DNA of 64,000 bases, from contig OZ244148.1 of NCBI GenBank assembly GCA_965216255.1, positions 4,154,001-4,218,000 of the forward strand, in the 5' to 3' direction. A program made the translations under genes and the position numbers. Shown piece after piece: positions 29,040 to 37,799 of the stretch. The DNA comes from G965216255 sp965216255 (GTDB lineage Bacteria; Bacteroidota; Rhodothermia; Rhodothermales; Bin80). The stretch's first letter is position 1. The number at the start of each line of letters is the position of its first letter. The notes beneath the pieces were generated by a model that had not been told where the DNA came from, did no database searches, and was given only the letters and a program-made list of their open reading frames with translations.

Positions 29040-29523
29040 GATGATTGGTCTCCTGATGAGCGCAACGGACACCGGTCGCAGGCGCACGCCAGACCACCAG
29101 GGCAATTCCCTGGTCGAGCTGCGTGACAGTGGACACAGAACGGGTACGGCTTCGCAGAATGCGAAGACCAAACGAGCCCGAGGCCGGTGTTCGGTTGCAT
29201 TCCCGCCGAAGCGGGTGCGGTGCGCGCTGCCGGCGATCACCGAACGTCGGACGTCAGCCGTCCAACAGAATCGCGCCAGTGGGCTTGCGCGCCCTGTGCA
29301 CGCGTGACGGGGCCGGATCAGCAACACCGGCCGGGCATCTGACCGGATTCTACCACCAGCGCGGGGTCCTACATCTGCGCTGAAACGCCCCCTCCGGGAC
29401 GTCGAGCAGGGTGTTGAACGCCTCCTTCGGGGCGTTCAGTTGCTTTCGTGCGCGCCCGGCGCCGGCTCTGACTCGTTTGGTGCCCGGTCTTGCTGGGTTA
29501 CTCGTGCCCGTGGGCGCGCCCCG
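29040..29523. other. Non-coding stretch between the giant gene and the minus-strand barrel gene
   Basis: No convincing gene is seen on either strand; short open frames have no recognisable motif. It should contain the upstream region of the stub at 29039 and the 3' flank of the gene ending at 29524. One hairpin (29416-29437) is the only structure noted. Confidence 0.5.
29416..29437. terminator. Possible hairpin terminator downstream of the minus-strand barrel gene
   Basis: GAACGCC and GGCGTTC form a 7-bp stem around an 8-nt loop, about 90 nt past the stop of the minus-strand gene ending at 29524. There is no clear T-run on either side, so termination is only a possibility. Confidence 0.3.
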
Positions 29524-31883
29524 TTACCACTGCACGGTCGCGCGCCCGAGGACGCGTTGGTCGGTGCTCCCGGATGCCTCCTGCGAGTGGAACAGCGGGT
29601 TTCCCCGTCGTTCGGCCTCGATCCCGAGTTCCAGGTTCAGCTTGCTCCGCTCGGCTACTCGTATTCCGTAGCCGACACGGTACTCGCGCCCGTGCTCCGA
29701 GGTCTGGAGCCCGACTCGTAGTGTTCCGACGAACCGTGCTCCGATTGGCACGCCGTACCCGACCTCGGTGTCGAGGCGCTTCCCGACGCTGCCCAGCATT
29801 CGGTGCTGTCCCATTCCGCCGATGCTTTCGCGTCCCCACAGCGCCTGGGCGCCGCTGTTGGCGTCTCCGCCCCAGCCCGGAGCGATTCGTGCCGTCAATC
29901 CCAGCGGCGTTCCCGGCGTCGGGTCGTAGCTGACCGAGATTGACATGCCCCGTTCGCTGAACTCTTCGGCTTGGTGCACGAGCAGGGTTCGACCTCTGAC
30001 GTCGACGGCCAGCCCGGTGCCCGTGTCCGTGAAGACGACACCGGCGCCGACGTCCATGCCGGTTCCAGTCTCGGCGTCACCTCCGTCCTGCCGAATCCCG
30101 ACTTCTACGCTCGGGGTCAGCGTCATCCACCCACTGATGCTCATCTTCTGCGAACCCTCGAGCCCTGTTCGCACGCGATTGATCGTCGCGCTCGTTCCGT
30201 TGAGCCGTCCCCCTGGACCGTTGCTCTCGTCGGTCGTGGTTCCGACCCACAGGGCATCGGCCTTGAACGCCAGACCGAAGCCGGTGCCACCCTCGACGAT
30301 CTGTCCGCGCCCGCCACTGGCGGCCATCGCCATCGCCATCCCGGTTTCCATCGCAGGCGCGTTGCCAGGCTCCAACAGCAGCTCGCCGGCGCCGTAGCCG
30401 ACAACCGTCCACACCGTGACCCGTTCGTTGGCTTTGTACCCGATCCAGGGGTAGAGGCCCGTCACCGCGGACGTGACTCGGCCGCTGTCCACGCCGGCGT
30501 AGTTGCCTAAGCCGCGGCTGTGGGAGAGCGAAACGCCGCTCACCATCCGGCCCTTCGCGTAGTCCGCGCCGAACATCGTCGTGCGCACGTTGCCGTTGAG
30601 CGCCAGCAAGCCCTCGCGGCCGTGGAACCGCGACTGCGCGCTGCGGCCCCAGAAGGAGAGGACCCCGCCGCTCGACATCGCCCGGTTGAGCGCGAAGCGC
30701 GAGCCGGTGAGCAGGTTCCTGAGGCCCAGCCTCATGCCCATCGGGCGCTGTTGCCCCTGCCCGGGCTGCATCGCCGTCATTGCGCCGCCGCCCATTGGGC
30801 TCGCTCCAGTGTTCATCGGGTCCGCGCTCGCGTTCCGGATCCGACTCCGACTCCGACTCCGACTCCGACTCTGCCGGTGTTGCCGCTGGCTTGTCCCTGC
30901 ATCGGCTGGCCCGGTGCGCCAGCCCTGCATCGGCTGGCCCGGTGCGCCAGCCCTGTAGCCGGCGCTGCCGCCGAGCCGCCGCAGGAACTGCAGCGCGAAG
31001 TCCCGCCCCATGTTGCGATTGATGTTTCGGCCGGCGAGCTGCCCGTCGAACCCGGGCCTGCGCGGCGCCTTCACGCGCTCCTCGACCTGCTCGACGATGT
31101 GCACCGCGGCCGTACGGCCGAAGCGTGCGATGAGCGCTTTCGGCATTGCGTCGTGGTTTTTGACCGTTCCGGTTGCGGTTGCGTCGGTCACGAGCCCGCC
31201 TGACGCGTTCGACAGCGTCAGCGTCAGCGTTTCCTCGTCCTCGTCGTGCGAGTCCTCGATCACCGGCACGTCAATGCTTCCCGACGTGCTGCCGGCGTCG
31301 ATCGTGAGGGTTCCGCTCGTCGCCGTGTAGTCCGCCCCGGCCAGCGCGGTGCCGTCTGACGTTTCGTAGTCCACCGTGATCTGGCTATTCGCGCTGCGGC
31401 TCAGCGTCACGGCAAAGCTGAGCACCGTGGCGGCGCCTTCAACCACGTCTGCATCGGCGATGCTGATTCCTACCGGTCCGGTTATCGTCGCCGACGTCCG
31501 GTGCGAGAGCTTCCGCCCGTCGTCGGTGCAGATCGCACCGATGTCGTTGCAGTTGGTGGTTTCCGGCAGCGTGATGGTGATCGTCGCGGCCCCGGTGGGC
31601 TTCACCCGTACGTTCCAGTTTTGATTGCTGCCTTGGGTCTGGCGCTGGGCTTGGTTGGCCTTTCCGCCGTTGACGGCGAATGCCTGGTCGCGAATCCGCT
31701 CGTACCCTGCTTCGACGTTCTCGCTGAATCCGAGCTGGAAGGTGAACTCCGTTCCCTCGTGCTCGCTGGGCATGTTGCCGAAGCTCGCCGTGAGCGGCTC
31801 GTTGGACGGTCCGGCGATCGTCGCCGACGGGTTGTTGGTGAGCTGCCCTGGGTTGTCGCCGCGCGTGCAGACCGCGCCTAGCG
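29524..31883 (-). pseudogene. Calx-beta / outer-membrane barrel surface protein, 5' end lost at an IS4-type fragment
   Basis: An in-frame ATG exists at 31773, but the coding sequence clearly starts further upstream: the frame reads AVCTRGDNPGQLTNNPSATI, then GPSNEPLTASFGNMPSEHEG, up to about 31883, where it meets transposase sequence. The order is a repeat with an AICTDDGRKLS motif, one Calx-beta domain (ADADVVEGAATVLSFAVTLS ... ATGTVKNHD), a low-complexity linker with Arg-Ser repeats from a CGACTC-like hexamer and a duplicated ~27-bp unit near 30895-30955, then a barrel (LSFWGRSAQSRFHGREGLLA) ending in Trp. The barrel is homologous to those of the giant proteins. With the related N-terminal remnant at 33030-34278 it was probably one gene before the IS insertion. 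No signal peptide remains, so export is unlikely. Confidence 0.75.
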
Positions 31884-32798
31884 CCCGGGACGCAGCAGTG
31901 GCTTAACGGGTATGCGGATGTGTGCGAGGCAAGAAAGGCGCTCTCGCGGAAGAGTTCAGTGGTGTTGATCATGGACCGGGAGGCGGACAGTTTTGCGCTC
32001 TACGACCTGCAGCGCACAGCGCAGCAGGTACATGTGCTGGTGCGTGCCAAAGGTGAGCGTCTGCTGGTCGGAGGCCAGAAGCTGATTGCGAGCTTGAAGA
32101 GTGTTTCCCGGGCCGAGACGATCGAGATCGAGATCTCGCGTGTGACAGCGCGTCCGAAAGCCTCGCGCCGCAAGGTACGTGCTGCACGCAGCTACCGGAT
32201 GGCTAATGCGGAGGTTCGCTACAAGCGGGTGGAGCTTCCGGATCCGCGAGGCAAGGCCGCTGCTTTAAGCCTGTACGGCGTGCATGTGCGAGAGACGAAT
32301 CCGCCTGGGGGTCAGAATCCGCTGGAGTGGGTGCTGCTCACGAGCATCAAGCTGCACACGGCAGAGGATGCGGTCCGGATGCTGGACTATTACCTGAAGA
32401 GGTGGCGCATTGAAGACTTCTTCCGGGTACTGAAGAGCGGCTGCAAGGTAGAGAGCATGGCGCTGCGCACGGCGCTGCGCCTGGAGCGGGGGATCACGAT
32501 CTGGTGTGTTGTTGCCTGGCGCATCATGGTGTTGACCCTGCTCGGCCGCACGGTGCCGGAATGGGATGCGGATGTGTTCTTTACGGAGATGGAGCTGCGC
32601 TTTCTTTCCGGCTATGCCACGCGGGTGAAGCTGCCGCCGCCTCGCACGCTGCAGCAGGCCATCCTGGCGGTAGCCGTCCTTGAGGGCTACCAGAACCGCA
32701 GCCGCGATGGCCCCCCGGGCCACCAGATCATGTGGCGCGGCATGGACCGGCTAAGCCTTACCACCCTGGGATACGAGGTCAGGGACGCGCAGCATTGA
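31884..32798 (+). pseudogene. IS4/Tn5-type transposase, C-terminal catalytic part
   Basis: The frame continues upstream of GTG 31920 as TQQWLNGYADVCEARKAL, so the start is lost. Visible are VVLIMDREADSFALYDL (second catalytic Asp region) and DYYLKRWRIEDFFRVLKSGC, the Y-(2)-R-(3)-E-(6)-K signature of IS4-family DDE transposases carrying the catalytic Glu. The DNA-binding domain and first Asp are absent, so the protein cannot be active. It separates two parts of a minus-strand surface-protein gene. An N-terminal fragment of a matching type lies at 14154-14848. Confidence 0.85.
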
Positions 32799-33029
32799 TG
32801 GAATTGCCTGTTCTGCGGGCAAGTCCGGGCAACAATATCCACCCGCTCTGGCGCCCAACAGACGGCGCGCATCCTGAAAGACATCCTGTGTACATTCTTG
32901 TGCGCATGCCGTAGAAACCGGCCGCAAAGCCCAACATCAGGCCCAACAGCCACCGAAAAGACCCGGCACAAGGCACAGATTCCCCATTGAACGGACACAT
33001 TCACTTGGACTCTTCAGACCCATTAGGCT

Positions 33030-34278
33030 TACAAAACCGTTTGTCGTAAAAGCCTTATGGGCAAACGGGCTAGGCCCATGACCGTTTGCGTGGTCGTCAG
33101 CCGGAGGTTCAGCGGTTTGTCGGGGTATCCGGTCACCGGACCGACGGTTTCGCTGAGTACCGTTTCCTGGAACGTTTCGTCGTCGGTGAAGCTGACCCGC
33201 ACCTGCAGCTCTTTGCCGAGGTCGTCGTGTGTAGGCAGGTAGCTCCGGTCGGTTGCCCCCTCGATCTCCGTGGTCGTTTCGCCGTCTACCCGCAGTCACT
33301 GGTACTTCCAGCGCGGGTTGCTTCTTCCGTTTCCGTCCTCGATGAAACCGCGCAGCGTTGTTAGCGTCTGGCGTAGTACGGCGGATCCGTCAATGATCGT
33401 CCGCGATTTCGTTGCCGACTGGTTTGTTGCCAGCCGGGTAATCCAGACGGGCGTCGTGCCGTACGTCACGAATGGATGGTTCGGTGGCGACGAACCGCAT
33501 TCCCATTCTTGGATGTACTCACTTCGCTCCCGCTTGTCTGCGTGAACGGCAGGCTCCGCACGGTACCGGCGCTACCTACACTGCTGTCTATGTACAGCGT
33601 AAGTGTTCCGACATCCGGGTCGCTCCGGATTCCACCGCTCGTGCTCTTGAATGAGGTGAGCCGCAGGCAGAACTCGTCGTAGCTAACAAATCCTATTGTT
33701 GCCGCTTCTCCGGTTCCTACGGACGCGATAACATTGATTGTCCACGTGTCTCCCTTCCAATCGAAATCGTCGTCGCTGAGGCTTCCTGCCCATATGGGCA
33801 ACTGTCGGTAGTACCCCCATACATTTCTGACGTTCGGGTACCCGAGTTCGGTTGGTTCATCCCCGAAGATTTGCAGCTCGGGAGACAAGTCTGCGGACCA
33901 GATCGTGAGCTCTTTCTGGTCCCCGTCGCTGGACTGGCTCGCTGCGGCTGTCGGCCACAGTGCCACGGCCACCGTCGCTGCCATAATGATCGCTCGTGCC
34001 GTTCGCGCAGCTTGCTTGCTTGTTGACGTCCACTTCCGCTTTCTCCGCTGTTTTCCTGTTGTGCGGGACCTGACAGCTTCGACGTCCTTCTGGTCTGCTG
34101 CGGCGGGTGCTCTGCTGAGCACCCGCCGTTCGCGGGCGTCGCGTCGCCCACTCGTGTGCACCTGACATCCCGGCTTCGGGGCCGGCGCCCCCGATTCCTC
34201 CCGTGGAACGCCCCCCCCCGCTGCGATCTGCTCGTCCAGTGTCCTGTCGAGGTCGTCGGTGCTGGCGTTCATCATCAC
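33030..34278 (-). pseudogene. N-terminal remnant of a surface protein (signal peptide and Ig-like repeats), frameshifted
   Basis: From 34278 leftwards the frame contains a basic stretch and signal-peptide core (IIMAATVAVALWPTAAASQS), then IWSADLSPELQIFGDEPTEL, SLSDDDFDWKGDTWTINV and LPFTQTSGSE, an N-terminal module common in Calx-beta/barrel proteins. Near 33525 a frameshift moves the reading to EYIQEWECGSSPPNHPFVTY. At about 33298 a TGA replaces the expected Trp of KYQWLRVDG. After it VDGETTTEIEGATDRSYLPT and LQVRVSFTDDETFQETVLSE follow, ending near 33060. The upstream part of the frame holds a run of nine G (34211-34219 on the plus strand). At least two lesions plus the IS fragment make it a pseudogene, probably the 5' half of the gene at 29524. 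Confidence 0.65.
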
Positions 34279-34936
34279 GTTGCACAGCCGGCATCCTCAC
34301 GCTCGGTTCAGTTCCGCAGCCTCGCCTTCGTGGTACGCGAACCAGTGTGCCCACTCGTCTCTTTGTTCCGGCTCGTCCTGCGGCCATCGACCGCGTCGAT
34401 CTGCCTGTTTTGCTTGCTGTTCGCGTCTCTTCAGCAATCCGCGTCTGCCGTCCCCCCACATTATTCACGATGGTCCGGCTTGTGCCTTACGATAATATTC
34501 CTGGTGCAGCGACGTGTGCCCAATAAATACAAGATGTTTTCCCCGAAGAAACTAGTGCATTCGAAGGACACTCGGATGGGTCTCACTAATATAAGGATGA
34601 GAATTCTGCGGCTGAGCCACACGGGGGCTTGACTTGGGTCCCAAACGGCGTGCAGTTGAAGCAGGGTGGCCGGATTCTTAAGGCCAAGCACCTCAGTCCC
34701 GGATTATTCACTAGCCACAAGTATACCGGTGTAGACAATTTAACCTCACAAAAAAGGGGAATTATATACGATAGTAGCCAGCAACACCAAACCTGCATTT
34801 ATCGGGGCTTATACACGAACGCGCCAGATCGCAAGGAGCGCTTAATTTTTGGGAATTATATACTTGGTTGCACTAACAAGGTTTTCAATAATAATCTTTC
34901 GAGAACAGTATGCCAGCCACCTTCGCGTAGCTTCGT
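34279..34936. other. Gene-free stretch with a solo insertion-sequence end
   Basis: No gene is supported on either strand. The left half should carry the upstream region of the minus-strand remnant starting at 34278. The right half becomes AT-rich and contains the IS1380-type end at 34698-34740. Confidence 0.45.
34698..34740 (-). repeat. Solo right end of an IS1380-type element
   Basis: CCCGGATTATTCACTAG and the following ~25 bp are the reverse complement of the last ~43 bp of the two IS1380-type copies (TGTCTACACC, GTATACTT, GTGAATAATCCGGG) with few differences. No transposase lies beside it, so it is a remnant end or a miniature derivative. Confidence 0.7.
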
Positions 34937-35176
34937 TTATTTGGGCCACTTACCCTCGGCTACATCTAACATGTCTTTAAATAACTTCTTCAAAACCGAT
35001 CTAGCCGTTACCGTGAGCTTTGTCGGATCATCGTTGTCAAACGTGCCCTCCACATAAACAGGAAAATCACAATGAAAAGAGTGCCTCTGGCTACCGACTC
35101 TGACGCGGAAATCAAATCTGGTCTGATCACCCGCGGGAGTAGCGGCGACTTGTTCTATTTCTACCCTGTAATTCAT
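34937..35176 (-). CDS. Small protein of unknown function, second gene of a two-gene operon
   Basis: 79 residues, no signal peptide or membrane segment. A beta-rich N-terminal half (VEIEQVAATPAGDQTRFDFR, then FHCDFPVYVEGTFDN) is followed by an amphipathic helix (ARSVLKKLFKDMLDVAEGK). Its ATG overlaps the TGA of the upstream gene by 4 nt (35173-35176), a translational-coupling arrangement that supports both genes being real. I do not recognise the family. The AT-rich base composition differs from the core genes nearby. Confidence 0.55.
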   Translation of the reverse strand: MNYRVEIEQVAATPAGDQTRFDFRVRVGSQRHSFHCDFPVYVEGTFDNDDPTKLTVTARSVLKKLFKDMLDVAEGKWPK

Positions 35177-35421
35177 GGGTTATTACGGCTGGATGGAGTA
35201 TCTAGATTGCCCTCAATTCTGCTCACTTGGCCGTTCAATTCATATATTCGGTCGCGGACTGCGCATACCTCGGTGTGAAGCGTCTTGTGGTCATCCTTCA
35301 TGTCAGATCGAAGTGCATCTATAGAGCTAAATAGCTTAAGCACAAGCGGTAGTACTATCCCCAGAAGGCTTGCTATGACAGCCACAACCGAGGCTATCGC
35401 TGTCCAAATGGTCGCCGTCAT
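35173..35421 (-). CDS. Small single-pass membrane protein with C-terminal coiled coil
   Basis: 82 residues: one N-terminal membrane helix (IWTAIASVVAVIASLLGIVL) followed by a heptad-like acidic/basic stretch (SIDALRSDMKDDHKTLHTEV, then RDRIYELNGQVSRIEGNLD) that predicts a coiled coil. It is first of a two-gene operon with 4-nt overlap. The layout, a tiny membrane-anchored oligomerising protein plus a small soluble partner, recalls phage- or defence-associated gene pairs, but no homolog is recognised. Confidence 0.55.
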   Translation of the reverse strand: MTATIWTAIASVVAVIASLLGIVLPLVLKLFSSIDALRSDMKDDHKTLHTEVCAVRDRIYELNGQVSRIEGNLDTPSSRNNP

Positions 35422-35561
35422 AAGCGTATACGATTGATTGTGGCTCGCGCCATATATGGAGGCTTAATGCGAAGCGCAACCGACACTGAATCGTACTTGA
35501 CACAGAGGGAGATGGGTCCGATATGCAACCTGCCGTCATTTGGCCGGAAGATCGACTCGCG

Positions 35562-35640
35562 TCGGGATTACCTGCTTAATACAACAGCCATTCAGTGCGA
35601 AGGGAAGCTCCCGGAGCCGGTGAATAGGCAGGGCATCTCG
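35562..35640. promoter_or_regulatory. Dispersed conserved block, copy A
   Basis: AATACAACAGCC (35578-35589) and CGGTGAATAGGCA (35618-35630) are separated by 28 nt. The same two words recur with the same 28-nt spacing at 61932-61984. GTCGGG and ACCTG precede both. This copy lies about 150 nt upstream of the minus-strand operon starting at 35421. Function unknown. Confidence 0.5.
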
Positions 35641-35745
35641 CGTATGCTAGCGCTCGTCAGAGCGTGCAGCTTTCGGCTATGATGACGGTAGGACCCGTCA
35701 CCTGTTGGGCGCTCGCCATTCAATTCCTCAAACTGTCACAACAGA

Positions 35746-35969
35746 ATGTCGCGACTTTCAATCATAACTGGAATATTCATAGTCGCCCAAACCATGTCGT
35801 GCGAAGGCCCTGTTGGGCCGCAAGGTCCTGCAGGAGAAAAAGGTGAAACAGGCCTATCTGGTCTTCCCGGCAGCGCAAACATATCAGTCCGCATAATCAC
35901 TCTTAGCGAATTTGATTTCGATGACTTCCTTCAGAGTCTTGAAACAGCTGAGTATGTAATTCCTGAAAT
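35746..35969 (+). pseudogene. Collagen-like lipoprotein, truncated by an IS1380-type element
   Basis: ATG 35746 opens a lipoprotein signal (SIITGIFIVAQTMSC, lipobox ending in Cys 19). A short collagen-like Gly-X-Y stretch follows (GPVGPQGPAGEKGETGLSGL) and then ISVRIITLSEFDFDDFLQSL. The frame enters the left inverted repeat of the IS at 35970 after about 75 residues. The rest of the gene is not found on the other side of the IS pair, so it was lost or lies elsewhere. The N-terminus is typical of surface lipoproteins of Bacteroidota. Confidence 0.65.
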
Positions 35970-37799
35970 CCCGGATTATTCACATAAATGCAAAGTCGAT
36001 GTTCGAAGGCAGACGTATTTGGTTCGTAAGCTCTTGATTCTTTGCCTGTTATACGGGAACATCGTAGTAGCTTTTGCGGTTCGAATACCGAACCATAAAT
36101 ACGCTCAAGGTGAATCCCATGGCCTCCAATTCAGCTGGACATGTGTTGACGGCGCCCTTCAATAAGTCTGTAAAAGTCACGGGGCACCATTCGGAAAAGT
36201 TAACATCCGATGCCGGAGTCCTCCTGCTGCGGTCGCTCTTCATGCTTACCGGCCTCACAGCTCGCCTGGCAGCGGTCCTGAGCGATTCCCGCATTCCGGG
36301 GCGCATTACGCATCGCTTTGATGAGCTCTTGCAGTCTGTCTTGCTGCTCTTGGCGCAGGGCAGGATGCGCCAGCGTGATATGCGCCGTCTGCGCCATGAG
36401 GCGGCCATGCGCCCCGTCGCCTCAATGAAGGCAGGGATGGGTGGGCTCTAAGACAGCAAGCCTTTGGCCGCACAGCCTACCATTTCCCGGCTGTTACGTA
36501 GGCTGGGCACAAAGAAGAACCTGGCCAGATTGAGCGATTTCGTCACCACCTTTGCCATGGAGCGCCTCCTGCATGCCAGAGGCGGCAAGCGCTACGATAC
36601 GCTCGTCATGGATATAGACGGGTTGCCCGTGGATGCCCATGCTCGGCAGCAGGGCAGTGCCTATAACGGGCACTACAAGCGCAACATCTTCCTGCCTCTT
36701 ATTGCCAGTTGTGCGGAAACCGGCGGCATGCGCATCGCCACGCTGCGTCGTGGCAATGCGCATGTCGTAAACGACTGCTACAACTTTATCAAGAAGATCG
36801 CTCTCAGGCTGCGAACGGATGTGGCCCGAAAGGTGATCGTGCGGTTGGACGCGGCCTTTAACAGTGGAGCGTTATGCAGTAAGCTGGAGCGGATTTGGAT
36901 TGGCTACATAATGCGCCTGAAGGAAAAAGACGTCCTGGCGGCAGTGGCCGAGCCCTATTTGTCGGGCGTACAACCCTAAGAGGAACAGTGCTATGCAATA
37001 CCGCGCCCTGTCTTGGGAGCGCCAGCGGCGCGTCGTGTTGGTGGTGCTGCCGAATCCCGGGGAACTGTTCCCCGAGCACTTCTACCTGATTACCGATCAG
37101 CACGAGCACGCCTACTCGGCGGAGGAGATCCTGCATCTTTATCGCAGAAGGGGTAAGGCCGAAGCCCACATGGGAGAACTAAATCAAGCCTGTTCCATGG
37201 CGCTGTCGTCGTCGCCACGCCCCAAGACCCATTACCGGGGCCTACCTATTCCACGCAAAGAGGAAGCGCAGCCGGAAGAAACGCCGTTTTACGCGCACAA
37301 TGAAGTCCTGCTGCAGCTTTGCCTGCTTGTGTACGAGGTGCTACACCTGGGTCGCTGCACAATGAAGCAGCCGGGAGCACGGCACATGCACTTGAAGACA
37401 CCTCAGAAGGAGGTCTTGAAGGTGGGAGCGCTGATAGTGCGGCACGCACGTAACATCGAAATCCGGATAGCCTTCAGCGCCGCAGCGCTCTGGCGACAGT
37501 TCTGGGGGCGCTACCAGCAGCTGACGTGGGTTACCTTGGAATGAGGCCGTGCCGCGCTTGTTAGCGCAGCATCGGTTCTGGACTGTACGGGTTTATTCAA
37601 CGGCAGAGGTACGTCTTCACGGTACGCCTTTGCCTCTAAAACAGGCCATTCGCGGGGCTCATTGCCCTGCATCCACGCCAAAACCAGCTTTGCGGCAGGC
37701 TCCACGAAGATATTGCTGCCTTACAACAGAATGTACCACTTCCGACAGCCCTCTTGCATTGTCTACACCTGTATACTTTTGGCTGGTGAATAATCCGGG
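35970..37799 (+). mobile_element. IS1380-type insertion sequence, copy A (inactive)
   Basis: Bounded by perfect 14-bp inverted repeats: CCCGGATTATTCAC at 35970-35983 and GTGAATAATCCGGG at 37786-37799. It contains one degenerate transposase gene. Copy B follows directly with no intervening sequence. Confidence 0.85.
36119..37544 (+). pseudogene. IS1380-family transposase, copy A
   Basis: Segments in order: KLTSDAGVLLLRSLF and RITHRFDELLQSVL (N-terminal region), TAA after GMGGL near 36450, then FAMERLLHARGGKRYDTLVM with DIDGLPVDAHARQQG (DDE Asp region), and RGNAHVVNDCYNFIKKIALR. A TAA near 36977 (after SGVQP) is followed by a change of frame to RALSWERQRRVVLVVLP and YRRRGKAEAHMGELNQACSM (catalytic Glu region), ending at 37544. 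Two stops and one frameshift make it non-functional unless frameshifting is programmed. The frameshift is shared with copy B, the stops are not. Confidence 0.85.

Noticed and set aside
32937..33299. Separate small gene on the minus strand
   Set aside because: A neighbouring frame carries a continuous Ig-like repeat (VDGETTTEIEG, VRVSFTDDETF), so this open frame is a shadow of the surface-protein remnant.
35562..35640. Integron attC site
   Set aside because: The edges do not fit the RYYYAAC/GTTRRRY core rule, no integrase gene is present, and there is no convincing long hairpin.
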